Source: Anthonomus grandis grandis
Taxonomy: Eukaryota > Arthropoda > Insecta > Coleoptera > Curculionidae
DNA length: 64,000 nt
NCBI RefSeq assembly: GCF_022605725.1
Contig: NC_065560.1
Span: forward strand, 17,971,052 to 18,035,051
Reading direction: 5' to 3'
In this document: in pieces, positions 23,701 through 38,076 of the stretch
Numbering within the stretch: the stretch's first letter is position 1
How the letters are laid out: each line of letters begins with the position of its first letter
The notes under the pieces: model-generated
The model's database searches: none
Told to the model about the DNA's origin: nothing
What the model saw: the letters and a program-made list of their open reading frames with translations, nothing else
Position numbers and translations under genes: made by a program

Positions 23701-26700
23701 TTAACCCTGGTTATGTCCGAAACATAAAAAGGATCACTTGGGTCATCTTGTATAACCTAAATAATAATTTTAAAATAAATTTGAATAATAGATAACCGTA
23801 ATTGAGTGAGATATGACTATTTTTTTAAAACACAATACATAAAACTATTTTTAAAAATCATTTAGGGTTAATCAAATTAAATCTAAAAAGTAAATCAGAA
23901 CAATCGTTAACGCTATTAGTTATTATATTTTCTTAACTCTGGTTGTGTTCAAACCGTAAACAACATCATTTGGCTATTTTGTATATGCGAAATAGTAAAT
24001 TTAAATTATATTCGAATAATAGATAACAGTAATAGAGTGAGATATAATTATTTTTTTAAAAAACAATTCATAAGAAAAATTTTAAAAATAATTTACAGTA
24101 CATCAAATGAACCTCAAAAATTAAATTGGAATCAAATCGGACAATTATATAATGATTAATTGTTCTACTTTCTTAACCCTGGTTATGTCCGAAACATAAA
24201 AAGGATCACTTGGGTCATCTTGTATAACCTAAATATTAATTTTAAAATAAATTTGAATAATAGGTAACCGTAATTGAGTCAGATATGACTATTTTTTTAA
24301 AACACAATACATAAAACTATTTTTAAAAATCATTTAGGGTTAATCAAATTATATCTAAAAATTAAATTAAAATTAAATCGGAACAATCGCCAACACTATT
24401 AGTTATTATATTTTCTTAACTCTGGTTGTGTTCAAACCGTAAAAAACATCATTTGGCTATCTTGTATATGCAAAATAATAAATTTAAATTATATTCGAAT
24501 AATAGATAACATTAATAGTGTGAAATATGATTATGTTTTTTTAAAACAATACATCAGAAAAATTTTAAAAATAATTTACAGTACATCAAATGAACCTCAA
24601 AAATTAAATTGGAATCAAATCGGACAATGCTATAATGATTAATTGTTCTATTTTCTTAACTTTGGTTATGTCCAAAACTAAAAAAGGAACAATTGGGTCA
24701 TCTTGTATAACCTAAATATGAATTTTAAAATAAATTTGAATAATAGGTAACCATAATTGAGTCAGATATGACTATTTTTTTAAAACACAATACATAAAAC
24801 TATTTTTAAAAATCATTTAGGGTTATTCAAATTATATCTAAAAATTAAATCGGAACAATCGTTAACGATATTAGTTATTACATTTTCTTAACTCTGGTTG
24901 TGTTCAAACCGTAAAAAACATCATTTGGCTATCTCGTATAATGCGAAATAGTAAATTTAAATTATATTCGAATAATAGATAACCGTAATTGAGTGAAATA
25001 TGACTATTTTTTTTTAAAACAATACATAAGAAAAATTTCAAAAATAATTTACAGTACATTAAATGAACTTCAAAAATTAAATTGGAGTCAAATCGGACAA
25101 TGCTATAATGATTAATTGTTCTATTTTCTTAACTTTGGTTATGTCCAAAACTAAAAAAGGATCATTTGGGTCATCTTGTATAACCTAAATATGAATTTTA
25201 AAATAAATTTGAATAATAGGTAACCGTAATTGAGTCAGATATGACTATTTTTTTAAAACACAATACATAAAACTATTTTTAAAAATCATTTAGGGTTAAT
25301 CAAATTATATCTAAAAATTAAATTAAAATTAAATCGGAACAATCGCCAACACTATTAGTTATTATATTTTCTTAACTCTGGTTGTGTTCAAACCGTAAAA
25401 AAAATCATTTGGCTATCTTGTGTATGCAAAATAATAAATTTAAATTATATTCAAATAATAGATAACAGTAATAGAGTGAGATATAATTATTTTATTAAAA
25501 AACAATTCATAAGAAAAATTTTAAAAATAATTTACAGTACATTAAATGAACCTCAAAAATTAAATTGGAGTCAAATCGGACAATGCTATAATGATTAATT
25601 GTTCTATTTTCTTAACCCTTGTTATGTCCAAAACTTAAAAAGGATCATTTTTGTCATCTTGTATAACTTAAATATTTATTTTAAAATAAATTTGAATAAT
25701 AGATAACCGTAATTGAGTGAGATATGACTATTTTTTTTTAACACAATACATCAAAATATTTTTAAAAATCATTTAGGGTTAATCAAATTATGTCTAAAAA
25801 TTAAATCGGAACAATCGTTAATGATATTAGTTATTACATTTTCTTAACTCTGATTGTGTTCAAACTGTAAAAAACATCATTTGGCTATCTCGTATATGCG
25901 AAATAGTAAAGTTAAATTATTTTCGAATAATAGATAACAGTAATAGTGTGAAATATGATTATTTTTTTTGAAAACAATACATCAGAAAAATTTTAAAAAT
26001 AATTTACAGTACATCAAATGAACTTCAAAATTTAAATTGGAATGAAATCGGACAATGCTATAATGATTAATTGTTCTATTTTCTTAAACCTGGTTATGTC
26101 CAAAACTTAAAAAGGATCATTTCGGTCATCTTGTATAACCTAAATATGAATTTTAAATTAAATTTGAATAATAGGTAACCGTAATTGAGTCAGATATGAC
26201 TATTTTTTTAAAACACAATACATAAAACTATTTTTAAAAATCATTTAGGGTTAATCAAATTATATCTAAAAATTAAATTAAAATTAAATCGGAACAATCG
26301 CCAACACTATTAGTTATTATATTTTCTTAATTCTGGTTGTGTTCAAACCGTAAAAAACATCATTTTGCTATCTTGTATAATGCGAAATAGTAAATTTAAA
26401 TTATATTCGAATAATAGATAACAGTAATAGAGTGAAATATGATTATTTTTTTTTAAAAACAATACACCAAAATTTCATTGTGTTCAAACCGTACCGTACA
26501 TTGAATGAACTTCAAAAATTAAATTAGTCAAATCGGACAATGCTATAATGATTAATTGTTCTATTTTCTTAACCCTTGTTATGTCCAAAACTTAAAAAGG
26601 ATCATTTTTGTCATCTTGTATAACCTAAATATTCATTTTAAAATAAATTTGAATAATAGGTAACCGTAATTGAGTCAGATATGACTATTTTTTTAAAACA

Positions 26701-28017
26701 CAATACATAAAACTATTTTTAAAAATCATTTAGGGTTAATCAAATTATATCTAAAAATTAAATTAAAATTAAATCGGAACAATCGCCAACACTATTAGTT
26801 ATTATATTTTCTTAACTCTGGTTGTGTTCAAACCGTAAAAAACATCATTTGGCTATCTTGTATATGCAAAATAATAAATTTAAATTATATTCGAATAATG
26901 GATAACATTAATAGTGTGAAATATGATTATGTTTTTTTAAAACAATACATCAGAAAAATTTTAAAAATAATTTACAGTACATCAAATGAACCTCAAAAAT
27001 TAAATTGGAATCAAATCGCACAATTCTATAATGATTAATTGTACTATTTTCTTAACCCTGGTTATGTCCGAAACTTAAAAAGGATCACTTGGGTCATCTT
27101 GTATAACCTAAATATTAATTTTAAAATAAATTTGAATAATAGATAACCGTAATTAAGTGAGATATGACTATTTTTTTTAAACACAATAAATAAAACTATT
27201 TTTAAAAATCATTTAGGGTTAATCAAATTATATCTAAAAATTAAATTAAAATTAAATCGGAACAATCGCCAACACTATTAGTTATTATATTTTCTTAACT
27301 CTGGTTGTGTTCAAACCGTAAAAAAAATCATTTGGCTATCTTGTATATGCAAAATAATAAATTTAAATTATATTCAAATAATAGATAACAGTAATAGAGT
27401 GAGATATAATTATTTTTTTAAAAAACAATTCATAAGAAAAATTTTAAAAATAATTTACAGTACATTAAATGAACCTCAAAAATTAAATTGGAGTCAAATC
27501 GGACAATGCTATAATGATTAATTGTTCTATTTTCTTAACCCTTGTTATGTCCAAAACTTAAAAAGGATCATTTTTGTCATCTTGTATAACTTAAATATTT
27601 ATTTTAAAATAAATTTGAATAATAGATAACCGTAATTGAGTAAGATATGACTATTTTTTTTTAACACAATACATCAAAATATTTTTAAAAATCATTTAGG
27701 GTTAATCAAATTATATCTAAAAATTAAATTAAAATTAAATCGGAACAATCGCCAACACTATTAGTTATTATATTTTCTTAACTCTGGTTGTGTTCAAACC
27801 GTAAAAAAAATCATTTGGCTATCTTGTATATGCAAAATAATAAATTTAAATTATATTCGAATAATAGATAATAGTAATAGAGTGAGATATAATTATTTTT
27901 TTAAAAAACAATTCATAAGAAAAATTTTAAAAATAATTTACAGTACATCAAATGAACTTCAAAAATTAAATTGGAATCAAATCGGACAATTCTATAATGA
28001 TTAATTGTTCTACTTTC
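23229..28017 (+). repeat. Middle HOR copy 2 (4,789 bp, 10 dimers)
   Basis: It has the same monomer order as copy 1 but starts with one additional A-B dimer (23229-23700), so A3 appears twice (aataataattt near 23,290 and 23,760). From 23,701 it follows copy 1 at +4,789. B6 again has cttgtgtatgc, which copies 3, 4 and 5 lack, and A5 has aaccataattg, shared with copies 1 and 4. Copies 1 and 2 are therefore the closest pair. Confidence 0.9.
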
Positions 28018-31000
28018 TTAACCCTGGTTATGTCCGAAACATAAAAAGGATCACTTGGGTCATCTTGTATAACCTAAATAATAATTTTAAAATAAATTTG
28101 AATAATAGATAACCGTAATTGAGTGAGATATGACTATTTTTTTAAAACACAATACATAAAACTATTTTTAAAAATCATTTAGGGTTAATCAAATTAAATC
28201 TAAAAAGTAAATCAGAACAATCGTTAACGCTATTAGTTATTATATTTTCTTAACTCTGGTTGTGTTCAAACCGTAAACAACATCATTTGGCTATTTTGTA
28301 TATGCGAAATAGTAAATTTAAATTATATTCGAATAATAGATAACAGTAATAGAGTGAGATATAATTATTTTTTTAAAAAACAATTCATAAGAAAAATTTT
28401 AAAAATAATTTACAGTACATCAAATGAACCTCAAAAATTAAATTGGAATCAAATCGGACAATTATATAATGATTAATTGTTCTACTTTCTTAACCCTGGT
28501 TATGTCCGAAACATAAAAAGGATCACTTGGGTCATCTTGTATAACCTAAATATTAATTTTAAAATAAATTTGAATAATAGGTAACCGTAATTGAGTCAGA
28601 TATGACTATTTTTTTAAAACACAATACATAAAACTATTTTTAAAAATCATTTAGGGTTAATCAAATTATATCTAAAAATTAAATTAAAATTAAATCGGAA
28701 CAATCGACAACACTATTAGTTATTATATTTTCTTAACTCTGGTTGTGTTCAAACCGTAAAAAACATCATTTGGCTATCTTGTATATGCAAAATAATAAAT
28801 TTAAATTATATTCGAATAATAGATAACATTAATAGTGTGAAATATGATTATGTTTTTTTAAAACAATACATCAGAAAAATTTTAAAAATAATTTACAGTA
28901 CATCAAATGAACCTCAAAAATTAAATTGGAATCAAATCGGACAATGCTATAATGATTAATTGTTCTATTTTCTTAACTTTGGTTATGTCCAAAACTAAAA
29001 AAGGAACAATTGGGTCATCTTGTATAACCTAAATATGAATTTTAAAATAAATTTGAATAATAGGTAACCGTAATTGAGTCAGATATGACTATTTTTTTAA
29101 AACACAATACATAAAACTATTTTTAAAAATCATTTAGGGTTATTCAAATTATATCTAAAAATTAAATCGGAACAATCGTTAACGATATTAGTTATTACAT
29201 TTTCTTAACTCTGGTTGTGTTCAAACCGTAAAAAACATCATTTGGCTATCTCGTATAATGCGAAATAGTAAATTTAAATTATATTCGAATAATAGATAAC
29301 CGTAATTGAGTGAAATATGACTATTTTTTTTTTAAAACAATACATAAGAAAAATTTCAAAAATAATTTACAGTACATTAAATGAACTTCAAAAATTAAAT
29401 TGGAGTCAAATCGGACAATGCTATAATGATTAATTGTTCTATTTTCTTAACTTTGGTTATGTCCAAAACTAAAAAAGGATCATTTGGGTCATCTTGTATA
29501 ACCTAAATATGAATTTTAAAATAAATTTGAATAATAGGTAACCGTAATTGAGTCAGATATGACTATTTTTTTAAAACACAATACATAAAACTATTTTTAA
29601 AAATCATTTAGGGTTAATCAAATTATATCTAAAAATTAAATTAAAATTAAATCGGAACAATCGCCAACACTATTAGTTATTATATTTTCTTAACTCTGGT
29701 TGTGTTCAAACCGTAAAAAAAATCATTTGGCTATCTTGTATATGCAAAATAATAAATTTAAATTATATTCAAATAATAGATAACAGTAATAGAGTGAGAT
29801 ATAATTATTTTATTAAAAAACAATTCATAAGAAAAATTTTAAAAATAATTTACAGTACATCAAATGAACCTCAAAAATTAAATTGGAATCAAATCGGACA
29901 ATGCTATAATGATTAATTGTTCTATTTTCTTAACTTTGGTTATGTCCAAAACTAAAAAAGGAACAATTGGGTCATCTTGTATAACCTAAATATGAATTTT
30001 AAAATAAATTTGAATAATAGATAACCGTAATTGAGTGAGATATGACTATTTTTTTTTAACACAATACATCAAAATATTTTTAAAAATCATTTAGGGTTAA
30101 TCAAATTATGTCTAAAAATTAAATCGGAACAATCGTTAATGATATTAGTTATTACATTTTCTTAACTCTGATTGTGTTCAAACTGTAAAAAACATCATTT
30201 GGCTATCTCGTATATGCGAAATAGTAAAGTTAAATTATATTCGAATAATAGATAACAGTAATAGTGTGAAATATGATTATTTTTTTTGAAAACAATACAT
30301 CAGAAAAATTTTAAAAATAATTTACAGTACATCAAATGAACTTCAAAATTTAAATTGGAATGAAATCGGACAATGCTATAATGATTAATTGTTCTATTTT
30401 CTTAAACCTGGTTATGTCCAAAACTTAAAAAGGATCATTTCGGTCATCTTGTATAACCTAAATATGAATTTTAAATTAAATTTGAATAATAGGTAACCGT
30501 AATTGAGTCAGATATGACTATTTTTTTAAAACACAATACATAAAACTATTTTTAAAAATCATTTAGGGTTAATCAAATTATATCTAAAAATTAAATTAAA
30601 ATTAAATCGGAACAATCGCCAACACTATTAGTTATTATATTTTCTTAATTCTGGTTGTGTTCAAACCGTAAAAAACATCATTTTGCTATCTTGTATAATG
30701 CGAAATAGTAAATTTAAATTATATTCGAATAATAGATAACAGTAATAGAGTGAAATATGATTATTTTTTTTTAAAAACAATACACCAAAATTTCATTGTG
30801 TTCAAACCGTACCGTACATTGAATGAACTTCAAAAATTAAATTAGTCAAATCGGACAATGCTATAATGATTAATTGTTCTATTTTCTTAACCCTTGTTAT
30901 GTCCAAAACTTAAAAAGGATCATTTTTGTCATCTTGTATAACCTAAATATTCATTTTAAAATAAATTTGAATAATAGGTAACCGTAATTGAGTCAGATAT

Positions 31001-32334
31001 GACTATTTTTTTAAAACACAATACATAAAACTATTTTTAAAAATCATTTAGGGTTAATCAAATTATATCTAAAAATTAAATTAAAATTAAATCGGAACAA
31101 TCGCCAACACTATTAGTTATTATATTTTCTTAACTCTGGTTGTGTTCAAACCGTAAAAAACATCATTTGGCTATCTTGTATATGCAAAATAATAAATTTA
31201 AATTATATTCGAATAATGGATAACATTAATAGTGTGAAATATGATTATGTTTTTTTAAAACAATACATCAGAAAAATTTTAAAAATAATTTACAGTACAT
31301 CAAATGAACCTCAAAAATTAAATTGGAATCAAATCGCACAATTCTATAATGATTAATTGTACTATTTTCTTAACCCTGGTTATGTCCGAAACTTAAAAAG
31401 GATCACTTGGGTCATCTTGTATAACCTAAATATTAATTTTAAAATAAATTTGAATAATAGATAACCGTAATTAAGTGAGATATGACTATTTTTTTTAAAC
31501 ACAATAAATAAAACTATTTTTAAAAATCATTTAGGGTTAATCAAATTATATCTAAAAATTAAATTAAAATTAAATCGGAACAATCGCCAACACTATTAGT
31601 TATTATATTTTCTTAACTCTGGTTGTGTTCAAACCGTAAAAAAAATCATTTGGCTATCTTGTATATGCAAAATAATAAATTTAAATTATATTCAAATAAT
31701 AGATAACAGTAATAGAGTGAGATATAATTATTTTTTTAAAAAACAATTCATAAGAAAAATTTTAAAAATAATTTACAGTACATTAAATGAACCTCAAAAA
31801 TTAAATTGGAGTCAAATCGGACAATGCTATAATGATTAATTGTTCTATTTTCTTAACCCTTGTTATGTCCAAAACTTAAAAAGGATCATTTTTGTCATCT
31901 TGTATAACTTAAATATTTATTTTAAAATAAATTTGAATAATAGATAACCGTAATTGAGTAAGATATGACTATTTTTTTTTAACACAATACATCAAAATAT
32001 TTTTAAAAATCATTTAGGGTTAATCAAATTATATCTAAAAATTAAATTAAAATTAAATCGGAACAATCGCCAACACTATTAGTTATTATATTTTCTTAAC
32101 TCTGGTTGTGTTCAAACCGTAAAAAAAATCATTTGGCTATCTTGTATATGCAAAATAATAAATTTAAATTATATTCGAATAATAGATAATGGTAATAGAG
32201 TGAGATATAATTATTTTTTTAAAAAACAATTCATAAGAAAATTTAAAAAATAATTTACAGTACATCAAATGAACTTCAAAAATGAAATTGGAATCAAATC
32301 GGACAATTCTATAATGATTAATTGTTCTATTTTC
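28018..32334 (+). repeat. Middle HOR copy 3 (4,317 bp, 9 dimers)
   Basis: Same monomer order as copy 1. Variants shared only with copy 5 are aatcgacaacac in A4 (28,705 and 38,765), A5 with aaccgtaattg, and B7 with aaagttaaattatatt. Its B6/A7 junction carries a patch copied from B4/A5 (29,861-29,995). B11 ends in the atttaaaaaataattt and aatgaaattgg form, which is seen only next to the linker cassette. A private change gataatggtaatag lies near 32,188. Confidence 0.9.
29861..29995 (+). repeat. Gene-conversion patch from B4/A5 into B6/A7
   Basis: In HOR copy 3 the end of B6 reads gtacatcaaatgaacc with ggaatcaaatcgg, and the start of the next A reads ctttggttatgtcc with ggaacaattggg. These are the B4/A5 versions. 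All other copies have gtacattaaatg, ggagtcaaatcgg and cccttgttatg here. Upstream of about 29,820 the monomer is still B6 (attttattaaaa), and from 30,021 it is A7 again (aatagataaccg). Total length is unchanged, so this is replacement, not insertion. The donor sequence lies 957 bp upstream in the same HOR. Confidence 0.82.
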
Positions 32335-33761
32335 TTAACCCTGGTTATGTCCGAAACTTAAAAAGGATCACTTGGGTCATCTTGTATAACCTAAATATTA
32401 ATTTTAAAATAAATTTGAATAATAGATAACCGTAATTGAGTGAGATATGACTATTTTTTTAAAACACAATACATAAAACTATTTTTAAAAATCATTTAGG
32501 GTTAATCAAATTAAATCTAAAAAGTAAATCAGAACAATCGTTAACGCTATTAGTTATTATATTTTCTAAACTCTGGTTGTCTTCAAACCGTAAACAACAT
32601 CATTTGGCTATTTTGTATATGCGAAATAGTAAATTTAAATTATATTCGAATAATAGATAACAGTAATAGAGTGAAATATGATTATTTTTTTTTAAAAACA
32701 ATACACCAAAATTTCATTGTGTTCAAACCGTACCGTACATTAAATGAACTTCAAAAATTAAATTAGTCAAATCGGACAATGCTATAATGATTAATTGTTC
32801 TATTTTCTTAACCCTTGTTATGTCCAAAACTTAAAAAGGATCATTTTTGTCATCTTGTATAACCTGAATATTCATTTTAAAATAAATTTGAATAATAGGT
32901 AACCGTAATTGAGTCAGATATGACTATTTTTTTAAAACACAATACATAAAACTATTTTTAAAAATCATTTAGGGTTAATCAAATTATATCTAAAAATTAA
33001 ATTAAAATTAAATCGGAACAATCGCCAACACTATTAGTTATTATATTTTCTTAACTCTGGTTGTGTTCAAACCGTAAAAAACATCATTTTGCTATCTTGT
33101 ATATGCGAAATAGTAAATTTAAATTATATTCGAATAATAGATAATAGTAATAGAGTGAGATATAATTATTTTTTTAAAAAACAATTCATAAGAAAATTTT
33201 AAAAATAATTTACAGTACATCAAATGAACTTTAAAAATGAAATTGGAATCAAATCGAACAATTCTATAATGATTAATTGTTCTATTTTCTTAACCCTGGT
33301 TATGTCCGAAACTTAAAAAGGATCACTTGGGTCATCTTGTATAACCTAAATATTAATTTTAAAATAAATTTGAATAATAGATAACCGTAATTGAGTGAGA
33401 TATGACTATTTTTTTAAAACACAATACATAAAACTATTTTTAAAAATCATTTAGGGTTAATCAAATTAAATCTAAAAAGTAAATCAGAACAATCGTTAAC
33501 GCTATTAGTTATTATATTTTCTTAACTCTGGTTGTGTTCAAACCGTAAACAACATCATTTGGCTATTTTGTATATGCGAAATAGTAAATTTAAATTATAT
33601 TCGAATAATAGATAACAGTAATAGAGTGAGATATAATTATTTTTTTAAAAAACAATTCATAAGAAAAATTTTAAAAATAATTTACAGTACATCAAATGAA
33701 CTTCAAAAATTAAATTGGAATCAAATCGGACAATTCTATAATGATTAATTGTTCTACTTTC
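32335..33761 (+). repeat. Linker cassette, copy 2 (1,427 bp)
   Basis: Six monomers matching 17,485-18,911 base for base in length. It includes the B with ggttgtcttc and the displaced box (patch near 32,703), the A with cctgaatattc, and the B with gaactttaaaaatg. A private change atcgaacaatt is seen near 33,255 where other copies read atcggacaatt. Confidence 0.88.
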
Positions 33762-36700
33762 TTAACCCTGGTTATGTCCGAAACATAAAAAGGATCACTT
33801 GGGTCATCTTGTATAACCTAAATAATAATTTTAAAATAAATTTGAATAATAGATAACCGTAATTGAGTGAGATATGACTATTTTTTTAAAACACAATACA
33901 TAAAACTATTTTTAAAAATCATTTAGGGTTAATCAAATTAAATCTAAAAAGTAAATCAGAACAATCGTTAACGCTATTAGTTATTATATTTTCTTAACTC
34001 TGGTTGTGTTCAAACCGTAAACAACATCATTTGGCTATTTTGTATATGCGAAATAGTAAATTTAAATTATATTCGAATAATAGATAACAGTAATAGAGTG
34101 AGATATAATTATTTTTTTAAAAAACAATTCATAAGAAAAATTTTAAAAATAATTTACAGTACATCAAATGAACCTCAAAAATTAAATTGGAATCAAATCG
34201 GACAATTATATAATGATTAATTGTTCTACTTTCTTAACCCTGGTTATGTCCGAAACATAAAAAGGATCACTTGGGTCATCTTGTATAACCTAAATATTAA
34301 TTTTAAAATAAATTTGAATAATAGGTAACCGTAATTGAGTCAGATATGACTATTTTTTTAAAACACAATACATAAAACTATTTTTAAAAATCATTTAGGG
34401 TTAATCAAATTATATCTAAAAATTAAATTAAAATTAAATCGGAACAATCGCCAACACTATTAGTTATTATATTTTCTTAACTCTGGTTGTGTTCAAACCG
34501 TAAAAAACATCATTTGGCTATCTTGTATATGCAAAATAATAAATTTAAATTATATTCGAATAATAGATAACATTAATAGTGTGAAATATGATTATGTTTT
34601 TTTAAAACAATACATCAGAAAAATTTTAAAAATAATTTACAGTACATCAAATGAACCTCAAAAATTAAATTGGAATCAAATCGGACAATGCTATAATGAT
34701 TAATTGTTCTATTTTCTTAACTTTGGTTATGTCCAAAACTAAAAAAGGAACAATTGGGTCATCTTGTATAACCTAAATATGAATTTTAAAATAAATTTGA
34801 ATAATAGGTAACCATAATTGAGTCAGATATGACTATTTTTTTAAAACACAATACATAAAACTATTTTTAAAAATCATTTAGGGTTATTCAAATTATATCT
34901 AAAAATTAAATCGGAACAATCGTTAACGATATTAGTTATTACATTTTCTTAACTCTGGTTGTGTTCAAACCGTAAAAAACATCATTTGGCTATCTCGTAT
35001 AATGCGAAATAGTAAATTTAAATTATATTCGAATAATAGATAACCGTAATTGAGTGAAATATGACTATTTTTTTTTAAAACAATACATAAGAAAAATTTC
35101 AAAAATAATTTACAGTACATTAAATGAACTTCAAAAATTAAATTGGAGTCAAATCGGACAATGCTATAATGATTAATTGTTCTATTTTCTTAACTTTGGT
35201 TATGTCCAAAACTAAAAAAGGATCATTTGGGTCATCTTGTATAACCTAAATATGAATTTTAAAATAAATTTGAATAATAGGTAACCGTAATTGAGTCAGA
35301 TATGACTATTTTTTTAAAACACAATACATTAAACTATTTTTAAAAATCATTTAGGGTTAATCAAATTATATCTAAAAATTAAATTAAAATTAAATCGGAA
35401 CAATCGCCAACACTATTAGTTATTATATTTTCTTAACTCTGGTTGTGTTCAAACCGTAAAAAAAATCATTTGGCTATCTTGTATATGCAAAATAATAAAT
35501 TTAAATTATATTCAAATAATAGATAACAGTAATAGAGTGAGATATAATTATTTTATTAAAAAACAATTCATAAGAAAAATTTTAAAAATAATTTACAGTA
35601 CATTAAATGAACCTCAAAAATTAAATTGGAGTCAAATCGGACAATGCTATAATGATTAATTGTTCTATTTTCTTAACCCTTGTTATGTCCAAAACTTAAA
35701 AAGGATCATTTTTGTCATCTTGTATAACTTAAATATTTATTTTAAAATAAATTTGAATAATAGATAACCGTAATTGAGTGAGATATGACTATTTTTTTTT
35801 AACACAATACATCAAAATATTTTTAAAAATCATTTAGGGTTAATCAAATTATGTCTAAAAATTAAATCGGAACAATCGTTAATGATATTAGTTATTACAT
35901 TTTCTTAACTCTGATTGTGTTCAAACTGTAAAAAACATCATTTGGCTATCTCGTATATGCGAAATAGTAAAGTTAAATTATTTTCGAATAATAGATAACA
36001 GTAATAGTGTGAAATATGATTATTTTTTTTGAAAACAATACATCAGAAAAATTTTAAAAATAATTTACAGTACATCAAATGAACTTCAAAATTTAAATTG
36101 GAATGAAATCGGACAATGCTATAATGATTAATTGTTCTATTTTCTTAAACCTGGTTATGTCCAAAACTTAAAAAGGATCATTTCGGTCATCTTGTATAAC
36201 CTAAATATGAATTTTAAATTAAATTTGAATAATAGGTAACCGTAATTGAGTCAGATATGACTATTTTTTTAAAACACAATACATAAAACTATTTTTAAAA
36301 ATCATTTAGGGTTAATCAAATTATATCTAAAAATTAAATTAAAATTAAATCGGAACAATCGCCAACACTATTAGTTATTATATTTTCTTAATTCTGGTTG
36401 TGTTCAAACCGTAAAAAACATCATTTTGCTATCTTGTATAATGCGAAATAGTAAATTTAAATTATATTCGAATAATAGATAACAGTAATAGAGTGAAATA
36501 TGATTATTTTTTTTTAAAAACAATACACCAAAATTTCATTGTGTTCAAACCGTACCGTACATTGAATGAACTTCAAAAATTAAATTAGTCAAATCGGACA
36601 ATGCTATAATGATTAATTGTTCTATTTTCTTAACCCTTGTTATGTCCAAAACTTAAAAAGGATCATTTTTGTCATCTTGTATAACCTAAATATTCATTTT

Positions 36701-38076
36701 AAAATAAATTTGAATAATAGGTAACCGTAATTGAGTCAGATATGACTATTTTTTTAAAACACAATACATAAAACTATTTTTAAAAATCATTTAGGGTTAA
36801 TCAAATTATATCTAAAAATTAAATTAAAATTAAATCGGAACAATCGCCAACACTATTAGTTATTATATTTTCTTAACTCTGGTTGTGTTCAAACGGTAAA
36901 AAACATCATTTGGCTATCTTGTATATGCAAAATAATAAATTTAAATTATATTCGAATAATGGATAACATTAATAGTGTGAAATATGATTATGTTTTTTTA
37001 AAACAATACATCAGAAAAATTTTAAAAATAATTTACAGTACATCAAATGAACCTCAAAAATTAAATTGGAATCAAATCGCACAATTCTATAATGATTAAT
37101 TGTACTATTTTCTTAACCCTGGTTATGTCCGAAACTTAAAAAGGATCACTTGGGTCATCTTGTATAACCTAAATATTAATTTTAAAATAAATTTGAATAA
37201 GATAACCGTAATTAAGTGAGATATGACTATTTTTTTTAAACACAATAAATAAAACTATTTTTAAAAATCATTTAGGGTTAATCAAATTATATCTAAAAAT
37301 TAAATTAAAATTAAATCGGAACAATCGCCAACACTATTAGTTATTATATTTTCTTAACTCTGGTTGTGTTCAAACCGTAAAAAAAATCATTTGGCTATCT
37401 TGTATATGCAAAATAATAAATTTAAATTATATTCAAATAATAGATAACAGTAATAGAGTGAGATATAATTATTTTTTTAAAAAACAATTCATAAGAAAAA
37501 TTTTAAAAATAATTTACAGTACATTAAATGAACCTCAAAAATTAAATTGGAGTCAAATCGGACAATGCTATAATGATTAATTGTTCTATTTTCTTAACCC
37601 TTGTTATGTCCAAAACTTAAAAAGGATCATTTTTGTCATCTTGTATAACTTAAATATTTATTTTAAAATAAATTTGAATAATAGATAACCGTAATTGAGT
37701 AAGATATGACTATTTTTTTTTAACACAATACATCAAAATATTTTTAAAAATCATTTAGGGTTAATCAAATTATATCTAAAAATTAAATTAAAATTAAATC
37801 GGAACAATCGCCAACACTATTAGTTATTATATTTTCTTAACTCTGGTTGTGTTCAAACCGTAAAAAAAATCATTTGGCTATCTTGTATATGCAAAATAAT
37901 AAATTTAAATTATATTCGAATAATAGATAATAGTAATAGAGTGAGATATAATTATTTTTTTAAAAAACAATTCATAAGAAAAATTTTAAAAATAATTTAC
38001 AGTACATCAAATGAACTTCAAAAATTAAATTGGAATCAAATCGGACAATTCTATAATGATTAATTGTTCTACTTTC
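33762..38076 (+). repeat. Middle HOR copy 4 (4,315 bp, 9 dimers)
   Basis: Follows copy 1 at +14,850 for most of its length. Private changes are acattaaactatt near 35,327, aaacggtaaaa near 36,893, and loss of three bases in gaataagataacc near 37,198. A5 has aaccataattg as in copies 1 and 2, but B6 has cttgtatatgc, unlike them. Confidence 0.9.

Larger units (their letters stand above)
17485..32334 (+). repeat. Super-HOR copy 1 (14,850 bp): cassette plus HOR copies 1-3
   Basis: This segment consists of the 1,427-bp linker cassette followed by HOR copies 1, 2 and 3. The next segment (32,335-42,392) has the same plan with one HOR fewer. Several independent markers sit exactly 14,850 bp apart between the two: the atttaaaaaataattt variant (17,391 and 32,241), the displaced-box B (17,853 and 32,703), the HOR start (18,912 and 33,762) and the ggaacaattggg A monomer (19,901 and 34,751). 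The difference in length from copy 2, 4,792 bp, corresponds to one HOR of the 10-dimer size. Confidence 0.87.
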
